Positions 17,035 to 26,815 of a stretch of 64,000 nucleotides of DNA are shown here, one piece after another. The notes under the pieces were generated by a model, which did not search any database, had not been told where the DNA came from, and was given only the letters and a program-made list of their open reading frames with translations. The position numbers were made by a program, and so were the translations under genes. Origin of the DNA: Lachnoanaerobaculum gingivalis (GTDB lineage Bacteria; Bacillota; Clostridia; Lachnospirales; Lachnospiraceae); the NCBI RefSeq assembly GCF_003862475.1, contig NZ_RRCO01000001.1, positions 1 to 64,000 of the forward strand, written 5' to 3'. Within the stretch, counting starts at the first letter, position 1. Every line of letters begins with the position of its first letter.

Positions 17035-17056
17035 AAAAAGGGGGCACTATGCCCCC
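17035..17056 (-). terminator. Terminator of the nucleoside operon
   Basis: GGGGGCACTATGCCCCC hairpin (17040-17056) followed on the minus strand by TTTTTC. It ends the operon directly after the purine nucleoside phosphorylase gene. Confidence 0.92.
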
Positions 17057-17062
17057 AAAAAA

Positions 17063-17884
17063 TTATATATTTTTTATTATGTTTTTAACCAGTGACTCGA
17101 ATATATGAGAAACCTTATTTGCAGCCTCGGAAACCTCTTCATGGCTGAGAGGTTGATCTAAGATACCTGCCGCCATATTTGTAAAGCATGAAATACCGCA
17201 GATTTCTATTCCCATATGATTTGCAGCCACAGCCTCTATCGCAGTGGACATACCCACAGCATCGGCACCAAGTAATCTTGCAAGTTTTACCTCGGCAGGT
17301 GTCTCATATGCCGGACCGCTAAATTGCATGTATACACCTTCTCTTAAAGTAACTCCCACTTCCTTAGCTGACTTTCTGACCACATCCTGAAGTCTCTTTG
17401 AATAAACATTACTCATATCGGGAAATCTTGTTCCGAACTCACTTATATTTTCACCTATAAGCGGTGAAGGTACTATAGTTGATATATGATCTGTAATCAT
17501 CATCAAATCACCCGGTTTATATGAAGTGTTTACTGCGCCTGCCGCATTTGTAAGAATTAACTTCTTTGCTCCAAGCATTATCATAAGTCTTGTAGGAAGT
17601 ACAACATCTGTTACAGGATAGCCCTCATAATAGTGAACTCTTCCCTTCATGATAACAGTCTTTACACCCTCAACCGTACCGAAAAGAAATCTTCCGTCAT
17701 GTCCGGCTACAGTCGATACAGGAAATCCCTCAATACTTGAGTATGGGATCTCACATTCAACTTCCATATGCTTTGCAAACTCACCAAGACCTGAGCCCAG
17801 TACCAAAGCAACTTCAGGTGTAAAATCTGTAACTGTTCTGATATAATCATAGCTCTTTTTTACTTTTTCAAAAACCGGATTCAT
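17063..17884 (-). CDS. punA: Purine nucleoside phosphorylase, trimeric (inosine/guanosine) type
   Basis: A 273-residue PNP with family motifs GSGLGEFA (phosphate loop), VAGHDGRF, the GRVHYYEGY segment and LTNAAGAVN. It splits inosine/guanosine and their deoxy forms with phosphate to give base and (deoxy)ribose-1-P, which DeoB, encoded just upstream, converts to the 5-phosphate. ATG with GGAGG. Last gene of the operon. Confidence 0.95.
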   Translation of the reverse strand: MNPVFEKVKKSYDYIRTVTDFTPEVALVLGSGLGEFAKHMEVECEIPYSSIEGFPVSTVAGHDGRFLFGTVEGVKTVIMKGRVHYYEGYPVTDVVLPTRLMIMLGAKKLILTNAAGAVNTSYKPGDLMMITDHISTIVPSPLIGENISEFGTRFPDMSNVYSKRLQDVVRKSAKEVGVTLREGVYMQFSGPAYETPAEVKLARLLGADAVGMSTAIEAVAANHMGIEICGISCFTNMAAGILDQPLSHEEVSEAANKVSHIFESLVKNIIKNI

Positions 17885-17894
17885 ATAACCTCCA

Positions 17895-19082
17895 TTATAG
17901 CTTATCTAATATACTGTAGCCTATTGTATTTTCAGGCATCTTCAGTCCGAAGTTGTCCACTATACTCGCACCGATTACTGCAAATGTATCGGTTGTATCA
18001 AGTAATTTTCCGCCGTCAAATTTCTTTGAATATGACATAAAGAATACGGCCTCTCTTGTGTGGTCTGTTCCCGTATGTGTAGGATCGTTTCCATGATCTG
18101 CAGTGAGTATTAAAAGATCGTCATCATTCATCCTTTCCATAAACTCACCAAGCTTAACATCAAACTTTTCAATTTCTTTTGCATATCCTATCGGATTTCT
18201 TCTATGCCCCCATAGAGCATCAAAGTCAACAAGATTTGTAAAGCAAAGTCCTGTGAAATCTTGTGAAAGCATATCAATGGTCTGTTCCATACCATGCACA
18301 CTTGAATCAGAATGATACGCCTTTGTAATTCCTTCTCCGACAAATATATCATTTATCTTTCCGATAGAAATAACTTCAAGTCCGTTATCCTTTAATACAT
18401 TAAGTGCGGTTTGCCCGAAAGGCTTCAGAGCATAGTCATGTCTGTTTGAAGTTCTCTTAAATTCGCCTTTTTTCTTACCTACATAAGGTCTGGCAATTAC
18501 TCTTCCTACCTTCCATTCGTCCTTCATTGTAAGTTCTCTTGCAATTTCACAGCATCTGTATAAGTTTTGCAGGTCGAATGTCTCTTCATTTCCACAGATT
18601 TGAAGTACCGAATCGGCAGATGTATACACTATCATTGCTCCGGTATTTATCTCTTCTTCCGCAAGTTCTTCAAGTATCTCTGTACCTGAAGCGGACTTGT
18701 TACCTATTACTCTCTTACCGCATCTTTTTTCAAGCTCATCTATAAGCTCCTTAGGAAAACCTGTATCAGTGAATGTTTGGAAAGGCTTTTCAATTCTAAG
18801 TCCCATCATTTCCCAATGACCTGTCATTGTATCCTTACCGTTACTCATCTCTTCCATTCTGCAAAATCTTCCAAGCGGTTTTTCCACTCCGGACTCCCCT
18901 TCTACAGGATGAAGATTGTACATTCCAAGCTTTTTTAAATTTGGAATATCAAGTTTTCCATAGCTTTTTACTATATGTCCGAAAGTATCTGTATTTGTAT
19001 CACCAAATCTTTCGGCATCAGGCATTGCACCGATTCCCAAAGAATCCAGTACAACCACAAAAACTCTTTTATATTTTCTCAT
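17895..19082 (-). CDS. deoB: Phosphopentomutase
   Basis: A 395-residue alkaline-phosphatase-superfamily enzyme (starts [20 protein letters not shown]), with metal-site motifs [18 protein letters not shown] and [11 protein letters not shown]. It interconverts (deoxy)ribose-1-P and 5-P. The start at 19082 is chosen because GGAAGG lies eight bases upstream; the frame extends to 19118 without a better site. It links the phosphorylases to DeoC and the pentose phosphate pathway. Confidence 0.95.
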   Translation of the reverse strand: MRKYKRVFVVVLDSLGIGAMPDAERFGDTNTDTFGHIVKSYGKLDIPNLKKLGMYNLHPVEGESGVEKPLGRFCRMEEMSNGKDTMTGHWEMMGLRIEKPFQTFTDTGFPKELIDELEKRCGKRVIGNKSASGTEILEELAEEEINTGAMIVYTSADSVLQICGNEETFDLQNLYRCCEIARELTMKDEWKVGRVIARPYVGKKKGEFKRTSNRHDYALKPFGQTALNVLKDNGLEVISIGKINDIFVGEGITKAYHSDSSVHGMEQTIDMLSQDFTGLCFTNLVDFDALWGHRRNPIGYAKEIEKFDVKLGEFMERMNDDDLLILTADHGNDPTHTGTDHTREAVFFMSYSKKFDGGKLLDTTDTFAVIGASIVDNFGLKMPENTIGYSILDKL

Positions 19083-19130
19083 AAATAAAACCTTCCGGTC
19101 AAACAAACCTGTACACAATCAGATATTACC

Positions 19131-20102
19131 TTAATTTAATTCTTTTAAGAGCATATCTTTAATATTATCACTTGCAAAGGATACTTCTATTGCATTTCTT
19201 ATTCCCTGAATAATATCAGAATCGGATATCATATTTCTTTCCTGTAAGAACAATATTTCATTTGTTATACTTGTGTTGCTGACCAATCTGTTGTCTGTAT
19301 TGACCGTAGCAAGTATGCCCCTCTTTATATAATCGGCATATGGATAAGTTTCGTTTTTTCCTACCGCCTTTGTCTGATAATTACTTATAGGGCACATTTC
19401 TATACCGATTTGTCTGTCTTTAGCAAGTTTCAAAAGCCTTTCATCATTTCTCATCGCAATACCGTGTCCGATTCTCTTTGCACCGTATTCTATAGCGCCC
19501 TCTATATTTGACTTTGGTCCTGCCTCACCTGCATGAATAGTAAAATTCATACCCAAATCTGTTGCGTATTTAAACAGATCTTTAAACTCTCCTATTGGAT
19601 GATTCGCTTCATCTCCTGCCAAATCAAGTCCTGCCACGCCAAAACCGTAGTATTCTCTTGCAACTTTAAACATAGCCTTACTCTCTTCAATATCATGATG
19701 TGTCATTGCACAGCATATAGCATTGCCATGAATATTAAAAAGTTTGCTTCCTTCATTAATTCCTGCTATTACAGCTTCTATCACATCCCCTGTCTTCATA
19801 CTGTCTGAAACAGACAAAAGAGGGGCAAATCTTATTTCAATATATCTTACACCCTCAGCTGATGCCGACTTCATCACATCAACAGTAGCGGCCTTGATAT
19901 TTTCTATTGTACTCATGGCTTCCAGCGGAATATCAAATTTTTCAAGATATTCCACCAGACTGTTACAATCCATACTGACTGAAAGCTCTTCCACGGTAAA
20001 AGTTCTTCCCAAAGCATTCTCTAAAAATGTCTTTGATAATGAACCGTCCAAATGGCAATGCAAATCAAGTTTGGGTAATTTTATAATATCTTCTTTATTC
20101 AT
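19131..20102 (-). CDS. add: Adenosine deaminase
   Basis: A 323-residue amidohydrolase. Zinc ligands His15 and His17 are in LHCHLDGS, with further active-site motifs IHAGEAG, RIGHGIAM and NTDNRLVSNT. It converts (deoxy)adenosine to (deoxy)inosine, the substrate of the operon's PNP. The ribosome binding site is weak. Length is close to the bacterial ADD norm (about 330). Confidence 0.93.
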   Translation of the reverse strand: MNKEDIIKLPKLDLHCHLDGSLSKTFLENALGRTFTVEELSVSMDCNSLVEYLEKFDIPLEAMSTIENIKAATVDVMKSASAEGVRYIEIRFAPLLSVSDSMKTGDVIEAVIAGINEGSKLFNIHGNAICCAMTHHDIEESKAMFKVAREYYGFGVAGLDLAGDEANHPIGEFKDLFKYATDLGMNFTIHAGEAGPKSNIEGAIEYGAKRIGHGIAMRNDERLLKLAKDRQIGIEMCPISNYQTKAVGKNETYPYADYIKRGILATVNTDNRLVSNTSITNEILFLQERNMISDSDIIQGIRNAIEVSFASDNIKDMLLKELN

Positions 20103-20110
20103 ATTAACCG

Positions 20111-20767
20111 TTAAACATCATAAAAGGCTGATTCCACTATCTTTATAGTAGCGCTTGTTCCAAGTCTGCTTGCACCTGCCTCAACCAATGCATTCGCAAA
20201 CTCTTTATCATGAATTCCACCGCTTGCCTTTACTCCCATGTCCTTACCTACAGTTTCTCTCATAAGTTTAATATCATCTACTTTTGCACCTGCAGTAGAA
20301 AATCCTGTAGAAGTCTTTACAAAGTCGGCATTTGCCTCTTTTGAAAGCTCACATGCTTTAATCTTTTCTTCGTCAGTCAAAAGACAGGTCTCAATAATTA
20401 CTTTTAAAAGAGCGTTTCCGCAAGCTTCTTTTACAGCCTTTATATCTTCCAGAACAACATCATAATCTTTATCTTTTAATGCACCGATATTTATAACCAT
20501 ATCTACCTCATCGGCACCGTCCATTACAGCAATCTTTGCTTCAAGCGCCTTTGCCCTTGTAGACATAGCGCCCAAAGGAAAGCCTACAACGGTACATATT
20601 TTAACATCACTTCCGTGAAGAAGTCCTGCAACATAAGGAACATAGTATGAATTTACACATACGGAGCAAAAGCTGTAAGCCATTGCCTCTTCACATACCT
20701 TTTTTACATCTTCCTTTGTTGCATCAGCCTTTAAAATTGTGTGATCGAATAATTTTGTTGCTAACAT
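20111..20767 (-). CDS. deoC: Deoxyribose-phosphate aldolase
   Basis: A 218-residue class I aldolase. Schiff-base Lys151 is in FVKTSTGF and the second lysine is Lys180 in [17 protein letters not shown] is also typical. It cleaves deoxyribose-5-P to glyceraldehyde-3-P and acetaldehyde. ATG with AGGGGG. Its acetaldehyde product is relevant to the nearby glycyl radical genes. Confidence 0.96.
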   Translation of the reverse strand: MLATKLFDHTILKADATKEDVKKVCEEAMAYSFCSVCVNSYYVPYVAGLLHGSDVKICTVVGFPLGAMSTRAKALEAKIAVMDGADEVDMVINIGALKDKDYDVVLEDIKAVKEACGNALLKVIIETCLLTDEEKIKACELSKEANADFVKTSTGFSTAGAKVDDIKLMRETVGKDMGVKASGGIHDKEFANALVEAGASRLGTSATIKIVESAFYDV

Positions 20768-20774
20768 AATCCCC

Positions 20775-21710
20775 CTATCTTGCCTTTAAGAAAGGCTTAC
20801 CATTTGCAGCCGGTACTCTTGTACTTCCTACTACAAATACAAGTGCAAGAATTGTTACTACATATGGAATCATTGAAACTAAATTCGGTGAAACAGCATT
20901 ACCTGCTCCAAGCAGTGCCTTTATACCGTTACAAAGTCCGAAAAGTAAACATGCCTTAAATGCTCCCTGCGGCTTAAACTTACCGAAGATTACCGCCGCA
21001 ATCGCAATAAATCCCTGCCCTACTATTACTGCAGGTCTGAACTGACTTACAGTTGCAAGTGTAACGAATGCTCCTCCAAGTCCTGCAAGAAATCCAGAAA
21101 GTATAACACAGATATATCTTGTCAGATATACATTAACTCCAAGAGTTGCACAAGCCTGAGGATGCTCACCTACAGCCCTAAGATGCATTCCGAACTTTGT
21201 TTTATAGAATACAAACCACACTACCAAAACTAAAATAAAACTTAAATATGCCACTGAATAAGTGGAAAAAACATTATAGCCGAATGAGCCTGACTTAAAC
21301 ACACCTTCAAACATCTTCGGAAGCTTTGCGGCTGTATCAAGTGCAGGTGAATCGGATGAATTGTCAAATATCGCCTTACATAAAAACACTGCAAGTCCCG
21401 GCCCTATAAAGTTTATTGCGGTACCTGATATAGTCTGGTCCGCTCCGAACTGTATACATGCAATTGCATGTATAACTCCCAGAACGGCGCCGCTAAGTCC
21501 GCCTGCAAAAAATCCTAACCATCCGTTTCCGCTAAAATATGCCACACATGCACCAATGAAGGCACCGATTGTCATCATACCTTCTATACCGATGTTTACC
21601 ACACCGCTTCTCTCAGAAAAGCATGATCCCAGAGCCGCCAAAAGAAGAGGTGGTGTTGCTATCAATATTGCATTTATAAGAAGACCTAAATTCCTTATTA
21701 AAACGTCCAT
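20775..21710 (-). CDS. Nucleoside ABC transporter permease, NupQ-like
   Basis: A 311-residue membrane protein with about eight to nine helices and the conserved [14 protein letters not shown] segment of the BPD_transp_2 (RbsC/BmpA-associated) permeases. It pairs with the longer permease encoded upstream; the ATG overlaps that gene's stop (TAATG). Substrate is inferred to be nucleosides from the operon. Confidence 0.92.
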   Translation of the reverse strand: MDVLIRNLGLLINAILIATPPLLLAALGSCFSERSGVVNIGIEGMMTIGAFIGACVAYFSGNGWLGFFAGGLSGAVLGVIHAIACIQFGADQTISGTAINFIGPGLAVFLCKAIFDNSSDSPALDTAAKLPKMFEGVFKSGSFGYNVFSTYSVAYLSFILVLVVWFVFYKTKFGMHLRAVGEHPQACATLGVNVYLTRYICVILSGFLAGLGGAFVTLATVSQFRPAVIVGQGFIAIAAVIFGKFKPQGAFKACLLFGLCNGIKALLGAGNAVSPNLVSMIPYVVTILALVFVVGSTRVPAANGKPFLKAR

Positions 21711-22777
21711 TATACCGCTCCCTTCTTTCCATGATTTAAGAATATATTTTTAAACAGGCTTGATATTGCTATAAACAAAATGATAATACCCATTATAATA
21801 TCTACAACCTCTGCCGGAGCGTTTACCAAAGAGAGTTTACCGCCGCCGTATTTCATTGCACCGTAGAATATTCCGGCAAAAATACATGCAATAGGATTTG
21901 ATGAAGCGATAAGCGCTACTGTAATACCTTGGAATCCGTATCCTTCCTGACCTGAGAACTGTGAAATTCTTCCGCTCATGCCCATAAGCTGTACGGCACC
22001 TCCTATACCTGCCAGTGCACCTGAAAATGCCATTGCCGTAAGGAATGATTTTCCTGTATCAATACCCGCATACTGTGCAGCCGTATTACTGAAACCTACA
22101 GCTCTAAGCTTAAACCCAAGCGTTGTTCTGTTTATAATAAACCATACAATTACGGCAAATATTATTGCAAGAATAAAACCGTAGTTTGTAGCTGACGCAC
22201 CTGTAGCGGCTATAATTGATTTAGGAGCCAAAATTCTTGCTGTTTCCGCTATATCCTTTGTTGCCTCACCGCCACCGTCTTTATGGATAATACCAAGATT
22301 TACAACGAAGTTTGATAAATAGAAAGCTATCCAGTTAAACATAATATAGGATAAGACTTCATTTACACCTTTTTTGATCTTCAAAACTCCTACTATTGCT
22401 CCCCAGATACCGCCTGCAAGCGCAGCACCTATAAAGCAAAGCGGAACATGAATAATTGCAGGAGCCTTTATAAGTATACCTAAAACACAGGCTGTGAGTG
22501 AGCCTACTACAAATTGTCCCTCCGCACCTATATTAAAAACACCTGTTTTAAATGAAAATGCTACGCTGAGTCCTGTAAATATAAGAGGTGCCGCATAAAT
22601 CAAACACCATACCATAAATTTCGGCTTACCGAAAACACCGTTGAATAGCTGTTTATACGCATCCAAAGGATTGATTTTTGCGATGCTTAAAAGTATGGCA
22701 CCTACAATAAAGCCTATGACTATTGATATAAGAGTATAAAAAGCATTGCTTGAAAGTATACTGTTTTTCTTACTCAT
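21710..22777 (-). CDS. Nucleoside ABC transporter permease, NupP-like
   Basis: A 355-residue permease of the BPD_transp_2 family, with FKTGVFNIGAEGQF and about ten hydrophobic segments. The start overlaps the ATPase gene by 8 bp. Together with the shorter permease it makes the heterodimeric channel. Confidence 0.92.
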   Translation of the reverse strand: MSKKNSILSSNAFYTLISIVIGFIVGAILLSIAKINPLDAYKQLFNGVFGKPKFMVWCLIYAAPLIFTGLSVAFSFKTGVFNIGAEGQFVVGSLTACVLGILIKAPAIIHVPLCFIGAALAGGIWGAIVGVLKIKKGVNEVLSYIMFNWIAFYLSNFVVNLGIIHKDGGGEATKDIAETARILAPKSIIAATGASATNYGFILAIIFAVIVWFIINRTTLGFKLRAVGFSNTAAQYAGIDTGKSFLTAMAFSGALAGIGGAVQLMGMSGRISQFSGQEGYGFQGITVALIASSNPIACIFAGIFYGAMKYGGGKLSLVNAPAEVVDIIMGIIILFIAISSLFKNIFLNHGKKGAV

Positions 22778-24287
22778 CCTTTTTTCCTCCCGCCATCAAA
22801 AGTCCAAGCTCCTTCTCATCGGCATCCTCGCCAAGAACTTCACCTGTTATCTGTCCGTCAAAAATTACCTCTATTCTGTCTGAAAGATTCATTATCTCAT
22901 CAAGCTCAAAAGATACCAGCAATACCGCCTTATCTTTATTTCTTTGTTCCACCAGATACCTGTGAACAAACTCTATAGCTCCTACATCCAGACCTCTGGT
23001 AGGGTTTACCGCAATCAAAAGATCGGAGTCGTTTGTAACCTCTCTCGCAATTATAACTTTTTGCTGATTACCTCCGGATAATGTCTTTGCAGCTTTTTTC
23101 GCACTGTCATTCGGTCTTATATCAAACTTTTCTATAAGTTTTTTTGCATGAACTTCTATATTTTTATCATTTAATATTCCGCTCTTTGAGAAGGGCTCTT
23201 TTTCAAAGTTTTGCAAAATAAGATTTTCAGCAACTGTGAAATCCAGCACCAGACCATGTTTTTGTCTGTCTTCAGGTATACTTGTAATACCCATGTCAAA
23301 GCTCTGTCTCGGTGTAACATTAAAAGCATTTTTCCCAAGTATGGTTACGCTTCCCGACTCGGCTTTTTTAAGCCCTGTAAGTATCTCCACAAGTTCAGAC
23401 TGTCCGTTTCCGTCAACACCTGCAATACCTACTATCTCACCTCTTCTTACATTAAGACTTAAAGACTTAAGAATATCTACCTTTCTATAGTCTTTGGCGC
23501 AGATATTTTTAACTTCAAGAACCACTTCTCCCGGCTCTCTTTTTTCTTTTTCAACTGTAAATGAAACATCTCTTCCTACCATCATGGCGGCAAGCTCACT
23601 TTCACTTGTTACTTTTACATCTACAGTATCTATATATTTTCCATGTCTGATGATAGTACAGGAATCCGCACAAGCCTTTATTTCTTTTAACTTATGTGTG
23701 ATAAGAATTACAGATTTGCCGTCTTTTGTAAGACTCTTTATTATATCCATAAGCTCTACTATCTCCTGTGGAGTAAGTGAAGCTGTCGGCTCGTCAAGTA
23801 TCAAAGTATTTGCACCTCTGTACAAAACTTTTATAATCTCTACTCTTTGTTGCATACCTACGGAAATATCTTCTATCTTTGCATCGGGGTCTACCGACAA
23901 TCCGTATTTCTTTGAGAGTTCTACAATCTTTTCTCTTGACTTTTTCAAATCGAGAACAACACCTTTTGTATCTTCCATACCAAGCGCAATATTTTCGGTA
24001 ACGGTAAACGGCGGTATCAACATGAAATGCTGATGCACCATTCCTATTCCCAAATCAATTGCTTTTTGTGGAGTACCTATAGCGGTTTCTTTTCCGTCAA
24101 TAAATATTTTTCCTGATGTAGGATGGTATAAACCGTATAAAATATTCATAAGTGTAGATTTTCCGGCACCGTTCTCACCTAAAATTGCATGAACTTCCCC
24201 TTTTTTTACAGTGAGATTGATACCGTCATTAGCAACAAAGTCGCCAAATTTCTTGACTATGTCCTGCATCTTGACAGCTACGTCCAT
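22770..24287 (-). CDS. Nucleoside ABC transporter ATPase with two ABC domains, NupO-like
   Basis: A 505-residue protein with two ATPase halves. The first has Walker A GENGAGKST, signature SVGMQQRVEI and Walker B LILDEPTAS. The second is degenerate, as in sugar/nucleoside ABC importers: Walker A-like GVDGNGQSE, signature LSGGNQQKV, and NPTRGLD in place of DEPTRGLD. It powers uptake through the NupP/NupQ-like permeases. Confidence 0.93.
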   Translation of the reverse strand: MDVAVKMQDIVKKFGDFVANDGINLTVKKGEVHAILGENGAGKSTLMNILYGLYHPTSGKIFIDGKETAIGTPQKAIDLGIGMVHQHFMLIPPFTVTENIALGMEDTKGVVLDLKKSREKIVELSKKYGLSVDPDAKIEDISVGMQQRVEIIKVLYRGANTLILDEPTASLTPQEIVELMDIIKSLTKDGKSVILITHKLKEIKACADSCTIIRHGKYIDTVDVKVTSESELAAMMVGRDVSFTVEKEKREPGEVVLEVKNICAKDYRKVDILKSLSLNVRRGEIVGIAGVDGNGQSELVEILTGLKKAESGSVTILGKNAFNVTPRQSFDMGITSIPEDRQKHGLVLDFTVAENLILQNFEKEPFSKSGILNDKNIEVHAKKLIEKFDIRPNDSAKKAAKTLSGGNQQKVIIAREVTNDSDLLIAVNPTRGLDVGAIEFVHRYLVEQRNKDKAVLLVSFELDEIMNLSDRIEVIFDGQITGEVLGEDADEKELGLLMAGGKKDE

Positions 24288-24328
24288 TTTTCCTCCTTAC
24301 CCTATAAAAGCTTCGGATACCGCTTATG

Positions 24329-25171
24329 CTATATAAGCACAATATCCTTAAAGCCGTTTTTTTGTGCTATTTCTTTAGCCTCATTCATCTCTTCTTCAGT
24401 CGGCATTCTATAATTTCTGTATTCTTTTCTTACACCGTTTTCTCTATATGAAATAAGCTTATATCTTATATTTGACTTTACCAGGAAAGGAGCCAAAGCC
24501 GCAGATGTATCAAATACAGTCTTTCTAAAGTCAAATAATTCAGGTACTATTACAGTTCTTACTTCAAAGAGTTTACCTACCGATGCCAAAAACAACGCAT
24601 TTTTTAACACGATATCATTTTTTACATCGGTTACATTTATATGCTCGTTTTTGTCATATGCCTTTATATCAAGCATTACTCCGTCTGTAACTTCCAAAAG
24701 CTTTGTATGCTTTTCAAAATCCACACTTCCGTTGCTGTCTATCAGTGTTCCGAGACTTTTTTCTTTGCATATGGTAAATACCTCCCTCATAAAATCCGGA
24801 TAAAGCATACATTCACCGCCTGAAAACGTTATTCCTCTTATAAAAGGAACATTCTCACATATCTTTTCAAATGTCTGCTCTGAAGTAAGTCTAACTATTC
24901 TTGGTGTAGCACCATGTTTACAAATATTTATACAGGTATCACAGCCTATACATTTTTCAGGATAAAATACAACCTTACCGTTTTCATTTTTTAAAGCAGC
25001 GCTTGGGCACGGTTCTACACAGTCCATGCAATTAATGCAATGGTTTCTGGTTTCCGGATTGTGACAATATTTGCAATTAAAATTACAACCTTGCAAAAAT
25101 ATCGCAGTCCTGTTTCCCGGTCCGTCCACGCTGCTAAACGGTATTATCTTATTGATATCGGCACTGTACAC
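24329..25171 (-). CDS. yjjW: YjjW-type glycyl radical enzyme activating enzyme
   Basis: A 280-residue radical SAM protein. The SAM-cluster cysteines are Cys29, Cys33 and Cys36 (CNFNCKYC). Two ferredoxin-type [4Fe-4S] motifs follow (CINCMDCVEPCP and CIGCDTCINICK, about residues 46-85), then the GGE motif SGGECMLYP. It installs the glycyl radical on the enzyme encoded immediately upstream. The GTG start shares its G with the upstream stop codon (TAGTG). Located inside the nucleoside operon. Confidence 0.88.
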   Translation of the reverse strand: MYSADINKIIPFSSVDGPGNRTAIFLQGCNFNCKYCHNPETRNHCINCMDCVEPCPSAALKNENGKVVFYPEKCIGCDTCINICKHGATPRIVRLTSEQTFEKICENVPFIRGITFSGGECMLYPDFMREVFTICKEKSLGTLIDSNGSVDFEKHTKLLEVTDGVMLDIKAYDKNEHINVTDVKNDIVLKNALFLASVGKLFEVRTVIVPELFDFRKTVFDTSAALAPFLVKSNIRYKLISYRENGVRKEYRNYRMPTEEEMNEAKEIAQKNGFKDIVLI

Positions 25172-26715
25172 TAACGTACTTTCCTCTCCAATATCTTACA
25201 ATTGTGTTTTGCTCCCATTCCGAGAGCTGTAGTATCCTGAAGTACACTTTGACCCTTTTCAAGCTTATTTATTTCTGATTTTTTTACAAGATATCCTGTA
25301 ATTCTTATTACATCCGAATCTGATGAATAGAATGAAAGATATCTGATATCTTCTTTCATCGCACCCTTTATAATATCAAGTACATATTCATGATTTTTAT
25401 GTACTGTAAGGTCGATAGGGAAAATATCTCCTGTACCTGAAGGGAAATACTTGTGGAATTTCTTACAATGCTTCAAATGCTCTATAAGATCTTCAGGCTC
25501 CTCACCTATCGGAATTCTTGTTCCCGGTGATACATTGACATCTGTAGCAATTCCCACCTGTGCATGTAGGAGGAAATGACAATCGGATACTTCACAGTAT
25601 TTATTAAAATGATTTTTATTAAACTCATCTATGATATCCATTATTTCCACAGCCAGCTTATCTGCAACTTCACTGTGTCCGTATCTTCCTTCAATACCTT
25701 CTTTCTCAAGAAGAATGTTTACAGCCTCTGCAAGACCTACCATACCGAACATTGCCGAGAATCTGTCTCTTTTTATAAATCCTTCTTTTGCAAGGAAATT
25801 GTTTTCAAAGAATCCGCTCTCTTCAACTTCGAACTTAATTCTTTCATCCATATATCTTGCCATAATATCCATTACATAAGGCAATGTATTTGTCTTGAAA
25901 TCCTCTATATTCTTGGCTCTTTTTGCAATATTCTTTATAATCAATCTTGAAAGAGTATATGCACCTCCGCCAAGAGGCAGGCCGTTATAGCAACTTGCAA
26001 TAACATATCTTTCACCAAACTCACTTGTAAACATCTTATGGTTTGCAAATGAAGGCTTTGCACTGTGAAGTGCGGTATTTATTCCCATAAGTGCAAACTC
26101 ATCACTTGTAACATCAGGATCATACTTAAGTGTGATATTTGGAACCGCCTGCTCAAGCTCGGCCTCAACTTCAAGTATCAATCTTCCCGCCAAAGTGTCC
26201 TTAGGACCTATATTTGCATGTGAAAATGAATCCAAGATAGTTCTGTCCATATTGATAAAGAAAAGCTTTATCATCTTTTTTGCCAGATCTCTGTCTACAT
26301 CATGTACAAAAGGCTCAAGCAATTCATCAAGTTGTCCCACATATACCGGAAAATTTGTTACACTCGGTACATGACGATAGAAAATCAATAATGAATTCAG
26401 TGCCTCATAAAGATCCTTTGGCGGATCAAGCTGAAGGAACTTACTTCCTTCCTTCATAAACTTTGCGTAATCAGGTATTATGTATCTCGGTCTCATAGGA
26501 GCATGTCCTTCAAACAGATCACATATACATTGACTTTCTATATCCGCATCAAGTAACTCGTCAAGTCCCTCCGGCTTATCCAAAACTTCAAGAAGTGAAT
26601 CCGCATGGTTTGCCATAGTCGCCACTTTCTGCTCATGTGTGAGGCTTGCAGTCTTTACAGTCTCAAGCATTCTCTCTCTTATTTCATTTACCTTATCTAA
26701 ACTGATATCTCTCAT
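25171..26715 (-). CDS. yjjI: YjjI-family glycyl radical enzyme (DUF3029), function unknown
   Basis: A 514-residue protein similar to E. coli YjjI in length and motifs. The predicted radical glycine is Gly474 in RITGYL, and the predicted thiyl cysteine is Cys242 in ASCYNGLPLGGGAY. It is shorter than pyruvate formate-lyase (about 750 residues). The reaction is not established to my knowledge. Its activase gene follows directly, and the flanking genes import and degrade nucleosides. In E. coli the yjjI/yjjW pair also lies next to the deo genes, so a role in (deoxy)nucleoside or deoxyribose/acetaldehyde metabolism is inferred. Confidence 0.87.
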   Translation of the reverse strand: MRDISLDKVNEIRERMLETVKTASLTHEQKVATMANHADSLLEVLDKPEGLDELLDADIESQCICDLFEGHAPMRPRYIIPDYAKFMKEGSKFLQLDPPKDLYEALNSLLIFYRHVPSVTNFPVYVGQLDELLEPFVHDVDRDLAKKMIKLFFINMDRTILDSFSHANIGPKDTLAGRLILEVEAELEQAVPNITLKYDPDVTSDEFALMGINTALHSAKPSFANHKMFTSEFGERYVIASCYNGLPLGGGAYTLSRLIIKNIAKRAKNIEDFKTNTLPYVMDIMARYMDERIKFEVEESGFFENNFLAKEGFIKRDRFSAMFGMVGLAEAVNILLEKEGIEGRYGHSEVADKLAVEIMDIIDEFNKNHFNKYCEVSDCHFLLHAQVGIATDVNVSPGTRIPIGEEPEDLIEHLKHCKKFHKYFPSGTGDIFPIDLTVHKNHEYVLDIIKGAMKEDIRYLSFYSSDSDVIRITGYLVKKSEINKLEKGQSVLQDTTALGMGAKHNCKILERKVR

Positions 26716-26738
26716 ATTACTCCATTCTATAAGGGTAT

Positions 26739-26798
26739 CCCCTTAAATATACCTACGAAATTCGTAGATATGTTTAAGGGGGCAGCTGATTGCTGCCC
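26739..26798 (-). other. Two RNA hairpins between the BMP gene and yjjI
   Basis: Hairpin 1: GGGCAGC (26780-26786) / GCTGCCC (26792-26798). Hairpin 2: a 21-bp imperfect inverted repeat, 26739-26759 against 26761-26781. They share bases 26780-26781, so they compete slightly. No T-run follows on the minus strand, so this looks like an mRNA-stabilising or processing element, or partial attenuator, rather than a full terminator. Confidence 0.6.
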
Positions 26799-26815
26799 TT
26801 TAAAAAACCGATTAA

